Notes under the pieces: model-generated
The model's input: the letters and a program-made list of their open reading frames with translations, nothing else
Database searches by the model: none
What the model was told of the DNA's origin: nothing
In this document: positions 39,504-48,875 of the stretch, piece by piece
How positions within the stretch are numbered: position 1 is the first letter of the stretch
How the letters are laid out: each line of letters starts with the position of its first letter
Assembly (NCBI RefSeq): GCF_009828055.1
Contig: NZ_WTYB01000001.1
Location: 387,183 to 451,182, forward strand
Source of the DNA: Erythrobacter ramosus
GTDB taxonomy: Bacteria; Pseudomonadota; Alphaproteobacteria; Sphingomonadales; Sphingomonadaceae
DNA length: 64,000 nucleotides
Direction: 5' to 3'
Made by a program: the position numbers and the translations under genes

Positions 39504-40403
39504 TCAGAACCAGAAACGGATGCCGGCCAGAAAGCTGGTGGCAGATGGGTCTTCACCCCGAGCGCGGGCCAGTGTTGCGCTGCGTCCGGTGCGCCATGAT
39601 TGTTCGACGCCGATATAGGGCGCGAATTCGCGGCGGATTTCGTAACGCAGCCGCGCGCCAATCTCGATCTGGTCGAATCCCGCACCGATCCCGAGTTCGG
39701 GAATGTCCTGCGCGGCAAGGTTCGCTTCAATCCGGGGCTGGAGGATCAGGCGCTGGGTGATGCGCTGGTCGATTTCAGCCTCGACGCGGGCGGTCAGATC
39801 GCCCCGCTGGGACAGAAACAGCGCGGTGTCGATCTCGAACAGATAGGGCGCAAGGCCCTGCACGCCGATAACCGCATGGGTGGTGTCGGGCCCGGCAATG
39901 TCATGGCGGACACCTGCCTGCACGTCCCAAAAGGGCGCGAAGGCTTTGGCGTAGAGCGCCTGCACTTCGGTATCTTCGGGGTTGGAGCCGAACGCGCCTT
40001 CGCCTTCGGATTTGAACCAGAGCCGTTCCGTGGGGCCGCCGTAATACCCCTGGATATCCCAAAGATAGACGTCTTCACCCTCGCGCACCTGCGCTTCCAG
40101 CCGATCGCCCTGGAACCAGAACACCGGGAAATCGCCGTGGGTGCGGCGCAGGTCTTCGCGGGAGTCAGCCATCGCCTCCGCGCCCCAAATGGCATCGGCA
40201 GCGCGCGGCGGGCCGCTTCCGACAGCGGCGGGTGGCGGGGTTTCCATCGTCGGGCCGGGGGAGGCTGGCTTGTCCATCGCACCCATGTCGTGCCCGGCGT
40301 GCTGATCCTGCGAAGCCCCAGGCATGGTATGATCTGCGTGGGGATCCTGCGCGGCGAGCGGCACCGCTGCTATCAGGGCAAGGGCAGGAAGAGCGACCCT
40401 CAT
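39504..40403 (-). CDS. copB: Copper resistance outer-membrane protein CopB
   Basis: This 299-aa protein has a signal peptide (MRVALPALALIAAVPLAAQD) and then a His/Met-rich metal-binding segment (HADHTMPGASQDQHAGHDMG). A beta-barrel domain follows (WFQGDRLEAQVREGEDVYLW to FLAGIRFWF, ending in the aromatic residue typical of outer-membrane barrels). The ATG overlaps the copA stop (ATGA). It should bind or retain copper at the outer membrane. Confidence 0.93.
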   Translation of the reverse strand: MRVALPALALIAAVPLAAQDPHADHTMPGASQDQHAGHDMGAMDKPASPGPTMETPPPAAVGSGPPRAADAIWGAEAMADSREDLRRTHGDFPVFWFQGDRLEAQVREGEDVYLWDIQGYYGGPTERLWFKSEGEGAFGSNPEDTEVQALYAKAFAPFWDVQAGVRHDIAGPDTTHAVIGVQGLAPYLFEIDTALFLSQRGDLTARVEAEIDQRITQRLILQPRIEANLAAQDIPELGIGAGFDQIEIGARLRYEIRREFAPYIGVEQSWRTGRSATLARARGEDPSATSFLAGIRFWF

Positions 40404-42112
40404 GACCCGCTCTCCGGCCCCATCACCGTCACGGTTTGCATCATCCCGCCGTGCATGTGGTAAAGCAGGTGACAGTGAAACGCCCAGTCGCCCGGCTCGT
40501 TGGCGGTCAGATCGAATTGCGCGCTCGCTCCGGGCTGAACGATCACGATGTTCTTGCGCGGCTGGTGCGCGGCATCCTCGCCGTTGACCAGTTCGAAGAA
40601 CATCCCGTGCAGGTGGATGGGATGCGCCATCATGGTATTGTTGACGAGCTTCACCCGGACCCGTTCGTTCCAAGCGAAGCGGATCGGAACATCGCTGACG
40701 GCGGAATACATCTGGCCGTCGAAGGACCACATGTAGCGTTCCATGTTGCCGGTGAGGTGCAGCTCCAGCAGGCGCGAGGGCGTCCGCGTGTCGCGGTTGG
40801 GTTCAAGCGCGGAGAGCATCCGGTAGGTGAGCACGCGGTGCTCTACATCGCGCAGGCCAAGGCCCGGATCACCCAGCTTGTCCACCGGCGCCATGGAAAC
40901 CATGTCGATGCCGGGGCCGGTCTTCACATCGGGCGGCAGCAACAGCGTGTCGCGCATCTTCATGCCGTCCATCGAATGCGATGCGCCATGATCGCCGTGG
41001 TTCATCCCCATATCGCCCATGTCGAGCAAAGGGGGTTTGCGCGGTGGCGGAATAGGAGCCCGCGCACCGGGCCGGCTTGCCAGCGCGGCGAGCGCCATGC
41101 CGGAACGGTCCATGCTTTCAGCGACGATGGTGTAAGCCTCGGCCCGAGGCTCGATGATGACGTCGTAGGTTTCGGCCGTGCCGATCTGGAATTCGTCCAC
41201 CTCGACCGGTTTCACGTTCTGCCCATCGGCAGCGATCACCGTCATCGGCAGGCCGGGAATGCGCAGGTTGAAGAAGGTCATCGCCGAACCGTTGATGACG
41301 CGCATGCGGACGCGTTCACCGGGGTTGAACAGGTATTCCAGCCCCTCCTTCGGCCCGCGCCCATTGGCGAGGTAGGTGTAGGTCGAACCTGTCACATCGG
41401 CGATGTCGGTCGCAGGCATCCGCATCTGAGCCCACATCCGGCGGTCTTCGGCGGTCAGCGGGTATTGATCGTTCCAACTGGTCTGCTGGTAATTGAAATA
41501 GCCTTCGCCCTTGCGCAGCCGATCCATGATGGTGTGCGGGTGTAGCGGGGTGAACTCGCTCAGGAGCAGGATATAGTCCCGGTCATACTCCGCCGGTTCC
41601 TCGCCCGCCGGATCAATGATCAGCGGGCCATAATGGCCCTGCTGTTCCTGGAGGCCCGAGTGACTGTGATACCAATAGGTGCCCGCTTGCCGCACCGGGA
41701 ATTGATACGAGAATGTCTGCCCCGGCCTGATACCCGGAAAGCTGATCCCCGGCACACCATCCATATAAAACGGCACAAGCAGGCCGTGCCAGTGGATCGA
41801 GGTGTCCTCTTCGAGATGGTTGGTGACGTTGAGGCGGACGTCAGACCCTTCCCTCAAGCGCACCAGCGGCCCCGGCACCGATCCGTTGATGGCGACGCCA
41901 TGTCCCTTGCGTCCCTGCACCGTGCGCGGACCGTGACCCACCGCAAGGTCGATCACTGTGCCCGACACCTCGTCAAAGCCCACGCGGATCGGTGCGCCGC
42001 CGCGCATCTTGTGCATCGAATGGCCCTGCGCCCAGGCGGGCAGCGCGGTGAAGGCCGAAGCAGCGCCTGCTCCGGCAAGCAGATGACGACGGGTAACAAG
42101 CGGTGCAGTCAT
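40400..42112 (-). CDS. copA: Multicopper oxidase CopA (copper resistance)
   Basis: This 570-aa periplasmic oxidase converts Cu(I) to less toxic Cu(II). A Tat signal starts TRRHLLAGAGAASAF. All four copper-binding blocks are present: SIHWHGLL, WYHSHSG, HPIHLHGMFF and the C-terminal HCHLLYHM. A Met/His-rich insert (DMGDMGMNHGDHGASHSMDG) near residues 360-385 is typical of CopA. It starts 5 bp after the sigma factor gene and overlaps copB, so all lie on one transcript. Confidence 0.95.
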   Translation of the reverse strand: MTAPLVTRRHLLAGAGAASAFTALPAWAQGHSMHKMRGGAPIRVGFDEVSGTVIDLAVGHGPRTVQGRKGHGVAINGSVPGPLVRLREGSDVRLNVTNHLEEDTSIHWHGLLVPFYMDGVPGISFPGIRPGQTFSYQFPVRQAGTYWYHSHSGLQEQQGHYGPLIIDPAGEEPAEYDRDYILLLSEFTPLHPHTIMDRLRKGEGYFNYQQTSWNDQYPLTAEDRRMWAQMRMPATDIADVTGSTYTYLANGRGPKEGLEYLFNPGERVRMRVINGSAMTFFNLRIPGLPMTVIAADGQNVKPVEVDEFQIGTAETYDVIIEPRAEAYTIVAESMDRSGMALAALASRPGARAPIPPPRKPPLLDMGDMGMNHGDHGASHSMDGMKMRDTLLLPPDVKTGPGIDMVSMAPVDKLGDPGLGLRDVEHRVLTYRMLSALEPNRDTRTPSRLLELHLTGNMERYMWSFDGQMYSAVSDVPIRFAWNERVRVKLVNNTMMAHPIHLHGMFFELVNGEDAAHQPRKNIVIVQPGASAQFDLTANEPGDWAFHCHLLYHMHGGMMQTVTVMGPESGS

Positions 42113-42117
42113 GCCTT

Positions 42118-42690
42118 CTATACGCCGGAGCGCGGCTCACCCCTCACCATCTCCGTCAATTTATGCCGTGCTCGATACAGCCGGGTTTCCACGGCCTTGG
42201 TGCTGATGCCCAGTGCCTCGGCGGTTTCCTGCTGACTCATTCCTTCGACCGTGCGCAGAATGAGCACGTCCTTGAGCGAGGAGGGCAGTTCGGCAATGGC
42301 GCGGGCGGTCGCGATAAGCTCTTCCCGGCTTGCCGCCTGCGTTTCGGGCGAGGGGGCATCATCGGCAATCCATTCAGCGGCATTGTCGGGCAAAGGTAGA
42401 CCAAGGAACCGCCGCACCGCCCGCCGCCGTGCCCGATCGCGGCACTTGTTGAGCGTTATAGCGGCAATCCACCCCCGGAACGGACGCGCCGGATCGTAGC
42501 GGGACAACGCACCGAATGCCGAGACAAAGGCTTCCTGCACGATATCGAACGCGTCCTCGGCGTCGCCCGTCGCTGTGCGCGCGAGCCGGTAAACCGCCTC
42601 CCGGTGCCGCGCCACCAGCACCCGCGCCGCCCGCGGATCGCCTGCCAGCACACCGCGCACCAGCGCGGAATCCAGATCCTCGCCGGTCAC
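42118..42690 (-). CDS. ECF sigma factor, CnrH-like
   Basis: This 190-aa sigma factor has region 2 (RLARTATGDAEDAFDIVQEA FVSAF) and region 4 (LPSSLKDVLILRTVEGMSQQ ETAEALGISTKAVETRLYRA). The linker is about 40 residues. It overlaps by ATGA a gene for a periplasmic metal sensor, which in turn overlaps a small anti-sigma-like gene, as in the cnrYXH locus of Cupriavidus. It is the third gene of the six-gene operon and very probably transcribes it. Target specificity (copper) is inferred from copABC downstream. Confidence 0.88.
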   Translation of the reverse strand: MTGEDLDSALVRGVLAGDPRAARVLVARHREAVYRLARTATGDAEDAFDIVQEAFVSAFGALSRYDPARPFRGWIAAITLNKCRDRARRRAVRRFLGLPLPDNAAEWIADDAPSPETQAASREELIATARAIAELPSSLKDVLILRTVEGMSQQETAEALGISTKAVETRLYRARHKLTEMVRGEPRSGV

Positions 42691-43124
42691 TGGCCCGGCT
42701 GCGCAAGGCTTTCGGCGACCACTGCATCGAAGCGCGCCTGCTGATCGGGCCGCAGGATCGCGCGCATGGCGAAGACATGTTCAAGCGTCGCTTTCTGGAG
42801 ATCGCCCATGCTGGCATGGGTCGCATCGACCGCTGCCGAGACACGCGCACCATAGACATGCTCAGCCGCAATCGCGTCGGCAAGCCGGGCATTATCGGCC
42901 CGCAGCCGTCCTTCGAGCGCTTCGCGTCGCTCGGCGAAATCGCGTTCAAGCACAGCGAGCGAGCGTTCCTGCGCGTCGTCGAGCTCTAACCCATCATGCA
43001 TCAAGGCGTGCAGCTCGGCGCCGCTGTGATGGGCCACAGGCTGAAACATGCGCCCGAGCCACACCCCCACCAGAGCAAGCACGACGACCAAAATGGCGAT
43101 GAGAGCGAGCCGGCGGCCGGTCAT
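42687..43124 (-). CDS. CnrX-like periplasmic heavy-metal sensor
   Basis: This 145-aa protein has an N-terminal membrane anchor (residues 5-24) and a periplasmic helical-hairpin domain. The HHSGAELHALMHDGLELDD start (about residues 32-50) holds three His and is followed by heptad-rich helices and MRAILRPDQQARFDAVV, typical of the CnrX/ZraP sensor group. In Cnr the sensor holds the anti-sigma until metal binds. Both neighbours overlap it by ATGA. Confidence 0.83.
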   Translation of the reverse strand: MTGRRLALIAILVVVLALVGVWLGRMFQPVAHHSGAELHALMHDGLELDDAQERSLAVLERDFAERREALEGRLRADNARLADAIAAEHVYGARVSAAVDATHASMGDLQKATLEHVFAMRAILRPDQQARFDAVVAESLAQPGQ

Positions 43125-43378
43125 TCCTGCCCCAGTGCGATCAGGGGAGTAAGGGAGAGCGAAGGGCCGAAGGCGACAATGGACCCTTGGGCCTGCGCCG
43201 GGGTCTGCATTCCGCCCAGAATCCCAATCCCCAGCGCGGCAGCCATCGCCGCCGCCAAGGTGCCGCGCGCCTGCCGCGCCTCGGCCCGCGCCCGCACGGC
43301 GAGCGCTCCGCCCTCAATCGAAGAAAGGTCGGGCAGCGGGGCCGCCGCGAGCCGCGTAAGATTGCCGTCGAGATCCAT
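43121..43378 (-). CDS. CnrY-like anti-sigma factor
   Basis: This 85-aa protein has a cytosolic part of about 45 residues (MDLDGNLTRLAAAPLPDLSS to RQARG), which should grip the sigma factor, and one TM segment (LAAAMAAALGIGILGGMQ). Cnr-type anti-sigma factors have just this layout. A strong AGGAGG 6 nt before ATG 43378 fixes the start. It is the first gene of the copper operon. Identity rests on size, topology and position more than on sequence motifs. Confidence 0.72.
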   Translation of the reverse strand: MDLDGNLTRLAAAPLPDLSSIEGGALAVRARAEARQARGTLAAAMAAALGIGILGGMQTPAQAQGSIVAFGPSLSLTPLIALGQE

Positions 43379-43424
43379 CACATTCCTCCTGACCCCATGC
43401 ATACGCATCCGCGCGAAAAATCCC

Positions 43425-43989
43425 TCAGGGGATACGTAAAATCATGTCTGGGCCGCTTCGGGGTTGAAGGCCGAGGATAATGTCGCCGCCACGCCGCAAA
43501 CCATAATCGGCGGGCAGCGCATTGGGGCATAGATGATTTCCGTGTCGGCGTTGTGCAGCACGACGCCCGAGAGGACGTTCTCCATCATGAACTGGTGATC
43601 GAGTTCGAGCTTTTCCGCCTTGAGCTCAGCGTTCTTTTGTCGGGTAATGTCCCGCGATATGCCGATGAAATGGCGGAATGACGCATCGGCATTGAATTCG
43701 GGCCTGAAGGTGAGGTCGTTCCAGAATATCTCGCCCGACTTGCGGTAGCCCGGATCTCCCCGGAAAAGGCTTGCCGCGCCTCGATCGCTGCGTCGATGGC
43801 AGCGATAACCGCGCAGTCCGTATCGGACCCTTGCATGATGCCGCACAACGCGCCCGCCATTTCCGACCGATCGAACCCGGTGCTGTTGAGAAATGCCTGA
43901 TTGCAATACACGATCTGGCGATCGGCACCGAACACAACCACGCCTTGCGAGACCGTATCGAGGAGAGTCGTAAGCGTGCTACTGTCCAT
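43425..43989 (-). pseudogene. PAS-domain sensor gene broken by two frameshifts
   Basis: Frame one encodes MDSSTLTTLLDTVSQGVVVF then GADRQIVYCNQAFLNSTGFD, a PAS start, up to about 43755. The continuation GYRKSGEIFWNDL and then FRHFIGISRDITRQKNAELK, the PAS end with PAC, is in another frame. A second shift near 43520 is needed to read EIIYANALPADYGL, the start of a second PAS. The gene then stops, without a kinase or GGDEF output domain. One base missing near 43751 and one extra C near 43530 would explain it. Confidence 0.75.
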
Positions 43990-44114
43990 AACCGGTCGCT
44001 GCCGTCGTCCCGAAGTAGCTAAACTATGTTAGTATTAGCAGTTCTCATGCTCAATGAGACGGAGGCTTGGTGCAATTTCTACGGGCCCAATCCGCAGACG
44101 TCAGTCAGGCACCC

Positions 44115-45920
44115 TTATCGCACATCGCTCCACGGCTTCGATAGCAGCCCGGCGCAGTTGATCACGCCGACCAGCGAATATGTCTGCGGGAAGTTGCCCC
44201 ACAGCTCGCCGTCATTGTAGTCGAGGTCTTCGCTCAGCAGGCCTGAGCGGGTGGTGTGGCTCAACATCGTTTCGAACAGGCGGCGGGCCTCGTCACCTCG
44301 GCCTGCCATGTGGAGTGCTTCGATCAGCCAGAAGGTGCAGACGTTGAAGGCGGTTTCGGGCGCGCCGAAATCATCTTCGGCGGCGTAACGCAGCATGAAA
44401 TCGCCGCGGCGCAGCTGCTGTTCGACCGCCGCGAAGGTCGACGCGAAACGCGGATTGTCGGGGGCGAGGAAGCGCAGTTCGACCATCTGGAGCAGGCTCG
44501 CGTCGAGGTAGTCACTTTCGAAGCTGGCGCCGTAGTGGCCCCCTTCTGCGCCGTTCTCGACCCACGCATCCTGCTCGATCCGAGCACGGATAGCGTTGGC
44601 GCGCTCCCGCCAGAGTTCCGCACGATCCGCCTTGCCGAGCCAGTCCGCCGCCATCGCCAGCCTGTCACACGCCGCCCAGCTCATCACTGCGGAATAGGTT
44701 TGGACCTCCTGCCGGGTGCGGAATTCCCACAGGCCGGCGTCAGGCTGATCGTGCATCGCCCACGCCATCTCGCCGACCTGTTCGAGGCTCTCGAAGTCCC
44801 GGCCGTCGGCAATGCGCAGCAGGCGCTGGTCGATGAAGGCCTGCACCGTCGGCAGAACGATCTGGCCGTAGCAGTCGTGCTGCACCTGCTTGTAGGCCGC
44901 GTTGCCGATCCTGACCGGCCCCATGCCGCGATAGCCTGGAAGTGCGGGGGCTGTGGCTTCGCCCAGTTCGGCCACGCCCATGACCGAATAAAGCGGCTGG
45001 ATCTGCCCGCCCTTGGCCCCGTCGACGATGTTGCGAAGATAGCCGAGATACTTCTCCAGCACATCGAGCGCTCCCAGCCGGTTCAGCGCCTGCACGGTGT
45101 AGTAGGAATCGCGGATCCAGCAGTAGCGGTAGTCCCAATTGCGCTCCGAATGGGGTGCTTCGGGGATCGAGGTGGTCAGCGCCGCAACGATCGCGCCGGT
45201 TTCCTCATGCTGGCACAGCTTCAGGGTGATGGCGCAGCGGATGACCTCATGTTGCCACTGGAACGGCGTGGCGAGCCCTCGCACCCAACGCTGCCAATAG
45301 CTGCGAGTGGCCTGCTCCATCCGGCGGATTTCCTCGCGCAGATTGCCAGCAAAGGGTTCGTCCGGGCCGAGGAAGAAATGCATGTCCTGCCCGATGCGGA
45401 AGACGCGCTGTTCGAGGATATAGCCGACCGGCGCATCGGTGCTGAGGCGCAAGGCTTGCGGGCCGACCAGATAGCGGATGTGATTGGAGCCGTGCGTCGT
45501 CTCGGCCAGCGCAGCGCCATAGTCACGCATCGGGCGGAGCACCACGCGGATGCGCGGGCTTCCGGCCACCGGGCGCACGATCCTGCTGATCGCCACAGGC
45601 CGATACATTCGCCCCTTGTCTTCATAGCGCGGGCAGAAATCGAGCACTTCGACCACGCTGCCATCGGCCGCCTCAAGCCGGGTGACGAGGATCGGCGTGT
45701 TGCGGATATATTCCTGGGTGGCGCTGACCTGTCCGACCATTTCGAACCGCCAGATGCCGGTATCGCGGTTGTCCCCGTTGAGCAGCGAACAGAACACCGG
45801 ATCGCCATCGACCCGCGGGACGCAAGCCCACGCAATCGCGCCTTCGCGGTCGACCAGCGCGCTGACCTGGCAATTGCCGATCGGCCAGAGTTCGAGATCG
45901 GGCGTCGTTGTTCCAACCAT
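44115..45920 (-). CDS. GH15 glycoside hydrolase (glucoamylase/trehalase-like)
   Basis: This 601-aa enzyme has the N-terminal beta-sandwich (PIGNCQVSALVDREGAIAWA) and the (alpha/alpha)6 barrel of family GH15. The signature RNWDYRYCWIRDSYYTVQAL is the substrate-binding block, and GLLSEDLDYNDGELWGNFPQ near the C-terminus holds the second catalytic acid. Bacterial relatives cleave trehalose or alpha-1,4 glucans; the substrate here is not clear. No signal peptide is seen from ATG 45920 (MVGTTTPDLEL), so it is cytosolic. AAGGA lies 11 nt upstream. An ATG-like start 30 codons earlier is possible. Confidence 0.9.
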   Translation of the reverse strand: MVGTTTPDLELWPIGNCQVSALVDREGAIAWACVPRVDGDPVFCSLLNGDNRDTGIWRFEMVGQVSATQEYIRNTPILVTRLEAADGSVVEVLDFCPRYEDKGRMYRPVAISRIVRPVAGSPRIRVVLRPMRDYGAALAETTHGSNHIRYLVGPQALRLSTDAPVGYILEQRVFRIGQDMHFFLGPDEPFAGNLREEIRRMEQATRSYWQRWVRGLATPFQWQHEVIRCAITLKLCQHEETGAIVAALTTSIPEAPHSERNWDYRYCWIRDSYYTVQALNRLGALDVLEKYLGYLRNIVDGAKGGQIQPLYSVMGVAELGEATAPALPGYRGMGPVRIGNAAYKQVQHDCYGQIVLPTVQAFIDQRLLRIADGRDFESLEQVGEMAWAMHDQPDAGLWEFRTRQEVQTYSAVMSWAACDRLAMAADWLGKADRAELWRERANAIRARIEQDAWVENGAEGGHYGASFESDYLDASLLQMVELRFLAPDNPRFASTFAAVEQQLRRGDFMLRYAAEDDFGAPETAFNVCTFWLIEALHMAGRGDEARRLFETMLSHTTRSGLLSEDLDYNDGELWGNFPQTYSLVGVINCAGLLSKPWSDVR

Positions 45921-46169
45921 GGGGGCGTGTCCTTCTGCCGTTGCAAGGGGAAGGCGCGGCGCAGCCAAAGGCCGCTCGCCAAGCGCAATCCCGGGGAGCC
46001 ACCATGCCAATCGCAGGCGACAAAGCTGTCCTTGCCAGTAACATTAGCACGGATGAACACAGGCTTGGCGGACGCCACGGAAGGCAGCCATTTACGCCGA
46101 GCTTGCCGATCGAACAGCGGTCGCGCGCGCGAAAGCCCGGTTCATCCCGGAATAGCAGATGCCTGCCGG

Positions 46170-46595
46170 TCAGTCGCCTGCGAAGTCGCCCGGTGTGCCT
46201 TCGTGCGGCGCTTCGTGGGTTGCCCAGTCGGCGGAGCCCGGCGGCGGCTCGGGGGTTCCGGCGGGGCCAGCGCCCTCGCTCTCCTCGCCTTGGCGCAGCC
46301 GGTGGAGGTGGACCTTGGCGATCATGTTGGCGCTGATCGGCGCGGTGACGAACAGGAAAACCGAAACCAGCAGCTCATGAGTGGTCCACACACCCTCGGC
46401 CAGCTGGAACCACACCACCGATCCGACCAGCATCGCCCCCAACCCCAGCGTCGTCGCCTTGGTCGGGCCATGAAGCCGCTCCATCAGCGAAGGCAGGCGC
46501 ACCAGACCCCAGCTGCCGATCAGCGCAAAAGCGCCGCCCAGCACCACCAGTGCGCTGACGATCAGATCGGCAGAGGCGGGTGCGGTGCCGCTCAT
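46170..46595 (-). CDS. mrpG: Mrp Na+/H+ antiporter subunit G
   Basis: This 141-aa membrane subunit has three TM helices (about residues 10-32, 42-64, 70-92) with the family block GLVRLPSLMERLHGPTKATT LG. The C-terminal tail of about 40 residues, rich in Gly, Pro and His, is longer than usual. It is the last gene of the operon and overlaps mrpF by ATGA. Confidence 0.92.
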   Translation of the reverse strand: MSGTAPASADLIVSALVVLGGAFALIGSWGLVRLPSLMERLHGPTKATTLGLGAMLVGSVVWFQLAEGVWTTHELLVSVFLFVTAPISANMIAKVHLHRLRQGEESEGAGPAGTPEPPPGSADWATHEAPHEGTPGDFAGD

Positions 46596-46873
46596 TCGAT
46601 GATGTCCCCGCGCAGCAGGAACTTGGCGTAAGACACCGTGCCGACAAACCCGACCATCGCCAGCAACAGCGCCGCTTCGAAGGAAGTGCCGCTACCCGAG
46701 GCGATGCCGGTGAGCACGATGATCCCGATCACATTGATTACCATCGTATCGAGCGCGAGGATGCGGTCGGCGACCCCCGGCCCCTTGAACAGACGCCATA
46801 GGTTCAGTGCTAGCGCCGCTCCCAGCGCAGCAAAACCAAAGGCAAGCGCCCAAGGGAGAATGGGGCCGATCAT
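46592..46873 (-). CDS. mrpF: Mrp Na+/H+ antiporter subunit F
   Basis: This 93-aa protein has three TM helices and the family segment LFKGPGVADRILALDTMVINV IG. The conserved Asp in ADRILALD is within the membrane part. It overlaps mrpE and mrpG by ATGA on both sides, so the complex is made from one transcript. Confidence 0.94.
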   Translation of the reverse strand: MIGPILPWALAFGFAALGAALALNLWRLFKGPGVADRILALDTMVINVIGIIVLTGIASGSGTSFEAALLLAMVGFVGTVSYAKFLLRGDIIE

Positions 46874-47358
46874 CGGAAAATCTCCTTCAGCCGCGCCTCA
46901 TACCGCGCCTTGACCTTGGTGATCTCGCCCGCCGGATCGGGCGCGTGCAGGGCATGGACCAGCAAATACTGGCCGCAAGCCGAGATATCGCTCGAAACCG
47001 TGCCCGGCGTCAGGCTGATCGTGCCAGCAAACACGGTAATCGCCTCGGGCGAGGACAGATCGAGCGGGATGGTCAGCCAAGCGGGCTTGAGGTCGCGATT
47101 GGGCTTGAACAAGATGATCGCGGCCACGTGGAAATTGGCGACCACGATGTCCCACAGCACAATCCCGAGATAGCCGAGCGCAGGCACAAGCCGCACCGGC
47201 GGCCGCTCCGGCCACCACGGCGCGGTGAAGATCGGCACCAGAATGCCGAACACGATCCCGAGGAACAGCGTGCCGAAGGTGAGGTCGCTGACCATCACAA
47301 CCCACATCACCACCAGCAGCAGGCTGAGGCCGGGATGCGGCAAGAGGCGGTTTGTCAT
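46870..47358 (-). CDS. mrpE: Mrp Na+/H+ antiporter subunit E
   Basis: This 162-aa subunit has two or three N-terminal TM helices and a cytosolic MrpE domain with LVANFHVA-type WDIVVANFHVAAIILFKPN and ITVFAGTISLTPGTVSSDIS. ATG 47358 overlaps the mrpD stop (ATGA); the frame is open further upstream but runs inside mrpD. Confidence 0.94.
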   Translation of the reverse strand: MTNRLLPHPGLSLLLVVMWVVMVSDLTFGTLFLGIVFGILVPIFTAPWWPERPPVRLVPALGYLGIVLWDIVVANFHVAAIILFKPNRDLKPAWLTIPLDLSSPEAITVFAGTISLTPGTVSSDISACGQYLLVHALHAPDPAGEITKVKARYEARLKEIFR

Positions 47359-48875
47359 TGTCCCGCCTCCGTCAGCACCGCGCGGGCGCTTTGCGCAGGA
47401 TCGAGCACCTGCGCGGCGGCGGCATCGGTATAGGCGCTCACCCAACCCGCTCCCGCCGCCAGCGCAGCAAGCAGCGCCAATGCGATGGCAGGCGCGGCGA
47501 GGTCGGCACGGGTGGCATAGCCAGCGGGTGCGGTACCCTCGCCAGCCGTCTTCCAGAACACCGCGCTCCCCACCCGCGCGAAGCCGACCACGCCGATAAA
47601 GGTCGTCCCGAGGATGGCGCCCCACGCCCAGCCCCAGTCGGGGAGGGCGGCGACGGACTTGAGGATCAGCAGCTTGCCGATGAAGCCAGACAGCGGCGGC
47701 AAGCCGGTCGCCGCAATCGCTGCAGCCATGAACAAAAGCGCGATCCCGCCGCGCTGCGCGAAGACTGGGCCGGGACTGGCGTTGTCCCCAAAGGCACCCC
47801 GCCGCCGCGCGACAACATCCGCCACCAGAAACAGTGCGGCCGCCGCCAGCGTCGAATGGGCGAGGTAATAGAGGCCCGCACCAAGGCTCTCAGCGCTCCA
47901 CCCGGCGACCGCGATCAGCAGCGTGCCGGTCGATCCGATCACGGCATAGGCGGCTTGTTCGGACAGACTGCGCGCGACGAACACGCCCGCGAAACCGATG
48001 ATTGCGCTCACCATCGCGGCGGGCAGCAGATAAGGCGCCGGCACCCACGCCGCCGCGCCTGCGCCCTCGCCAAACACCTGCGGCACCACCCGGATCAGCG
48101 AATAGACGCCGACCTTGGTCATGATCGCAAACAGCGCCGCCACCGCTGGGGTCGAGACCGCATAGGTGCGCACCAGCCACAGATGCAGCGGCGCCACCGC
48201 CGCCTTCAGCGCAAACACGCTCACCAGCAGCAGCGCGGCGATCCGCAGTAAGCCCTGATCCTCCGGCGGAACCGCGGCTACGCGCAAGCCCATGTCGGCC
48301 ATGTTGAGCGTGCCGGTCAGCGCGTAGAGCATCCCCAGCGCGATCAGGAACAGGGAGGAACCGACGAGGTTCACCACGACATATTGCACGCCCGCCTTAA
48401 GCCGCGCCGGGCCTTGGCCGTGCAGCATCAGGCCGTAGGAGGCGATGAGCAGCACCTCGAAGAACACGAACAGGTTAAACAGGTCGCCGGTCAGGAACGC
48501 GCCATTGAGGCCCATCAGCTGGAACTGGAACAGGGCATGGAAATGCCAACCCTTGCGGTCGGCGCCGGTGACCAACGCGTGCAGCAACGCAATCAGCGCA
48601 AGGCATGCCGTCAGCACCAGCATCATTGCGGCAAGCCGGTCTGCCACCAGCACGATGCCGAAAGGTGCGGGCCACTCGCCCACCGCATAGGCGAAGATCG
48701 TGCCATTGCTCACTTGCATCATCAGCATGATCGCGGTGGCCAGCAAGGCAAAGCACGAGGCCACGGAAACAGTAACGCCCAGCGTCGGCCGCCGCCGCAT
48801 CACCAGCAGCACGATCGGCGCGGCCAGCGCCGGGATAATGACCGGCAGGATCGGGAGATGATCGGCGAGCGTCAC
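47355..48875 (-). CDS. mrpD: Mrp Na+/H+ antiporter subunit D
   Basis: This 506-aa subunit is related to the NuoL/M/N proton-pumping subunits of complex I and has about 14 TM helices. Characteristic are MGLNGAFLTGDLFNLFVFFE, the Lys in AVAPLHLWLVRTYAVSTPAV and GLPPLSGFIGKLLI. It would translocate protons in the antiporter. It overlaps mrpC and mrpE by ATGA. Confidence 0.95.
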   Translation of the reverse strand: MTLADHLPILPVIIPALAAPIVLLVMRRRPTLGVTVSVASCFALLATAIMLMMQVSNGTIFAYAVGEWPAPFGIVLVADRLAAMMLVLTACLALIALLHALVTGADRKGWHFHALFQFQLMGLNGAFLTGDLFNLFVFFEVLLIASYGLMLHGQGPARLKAGVQYVVVNLVGSSLFLIALGMLYALTGTLNMADMGLRVAAVPPEDQGLLRIAALLLVSVFALKAAVAPLHLWLVRTYAVSTPAVAALFAIMTKVGVYSLIRVVPQVFGEGAGAAAWVPAPYLLPAAMVSAIIGFAGVFVARSLSEQAAYAVIGSTGTLLIAVAGWSAESLGAGLYYLAHSTLAAAALFLVADVVARRRGAFGDNASPGPVFAQRGGIALLFMAAAIAATGLPPLSGFIGKLLILKSVAALPDWGWAWGAILGTTFIGVVGFARVGSAVFWKTAGEGTAPAGYATRADLAAPAIALALLAALAAGAGWVSAYTDAAAAQVLDPAQSARAVLTEAGQ

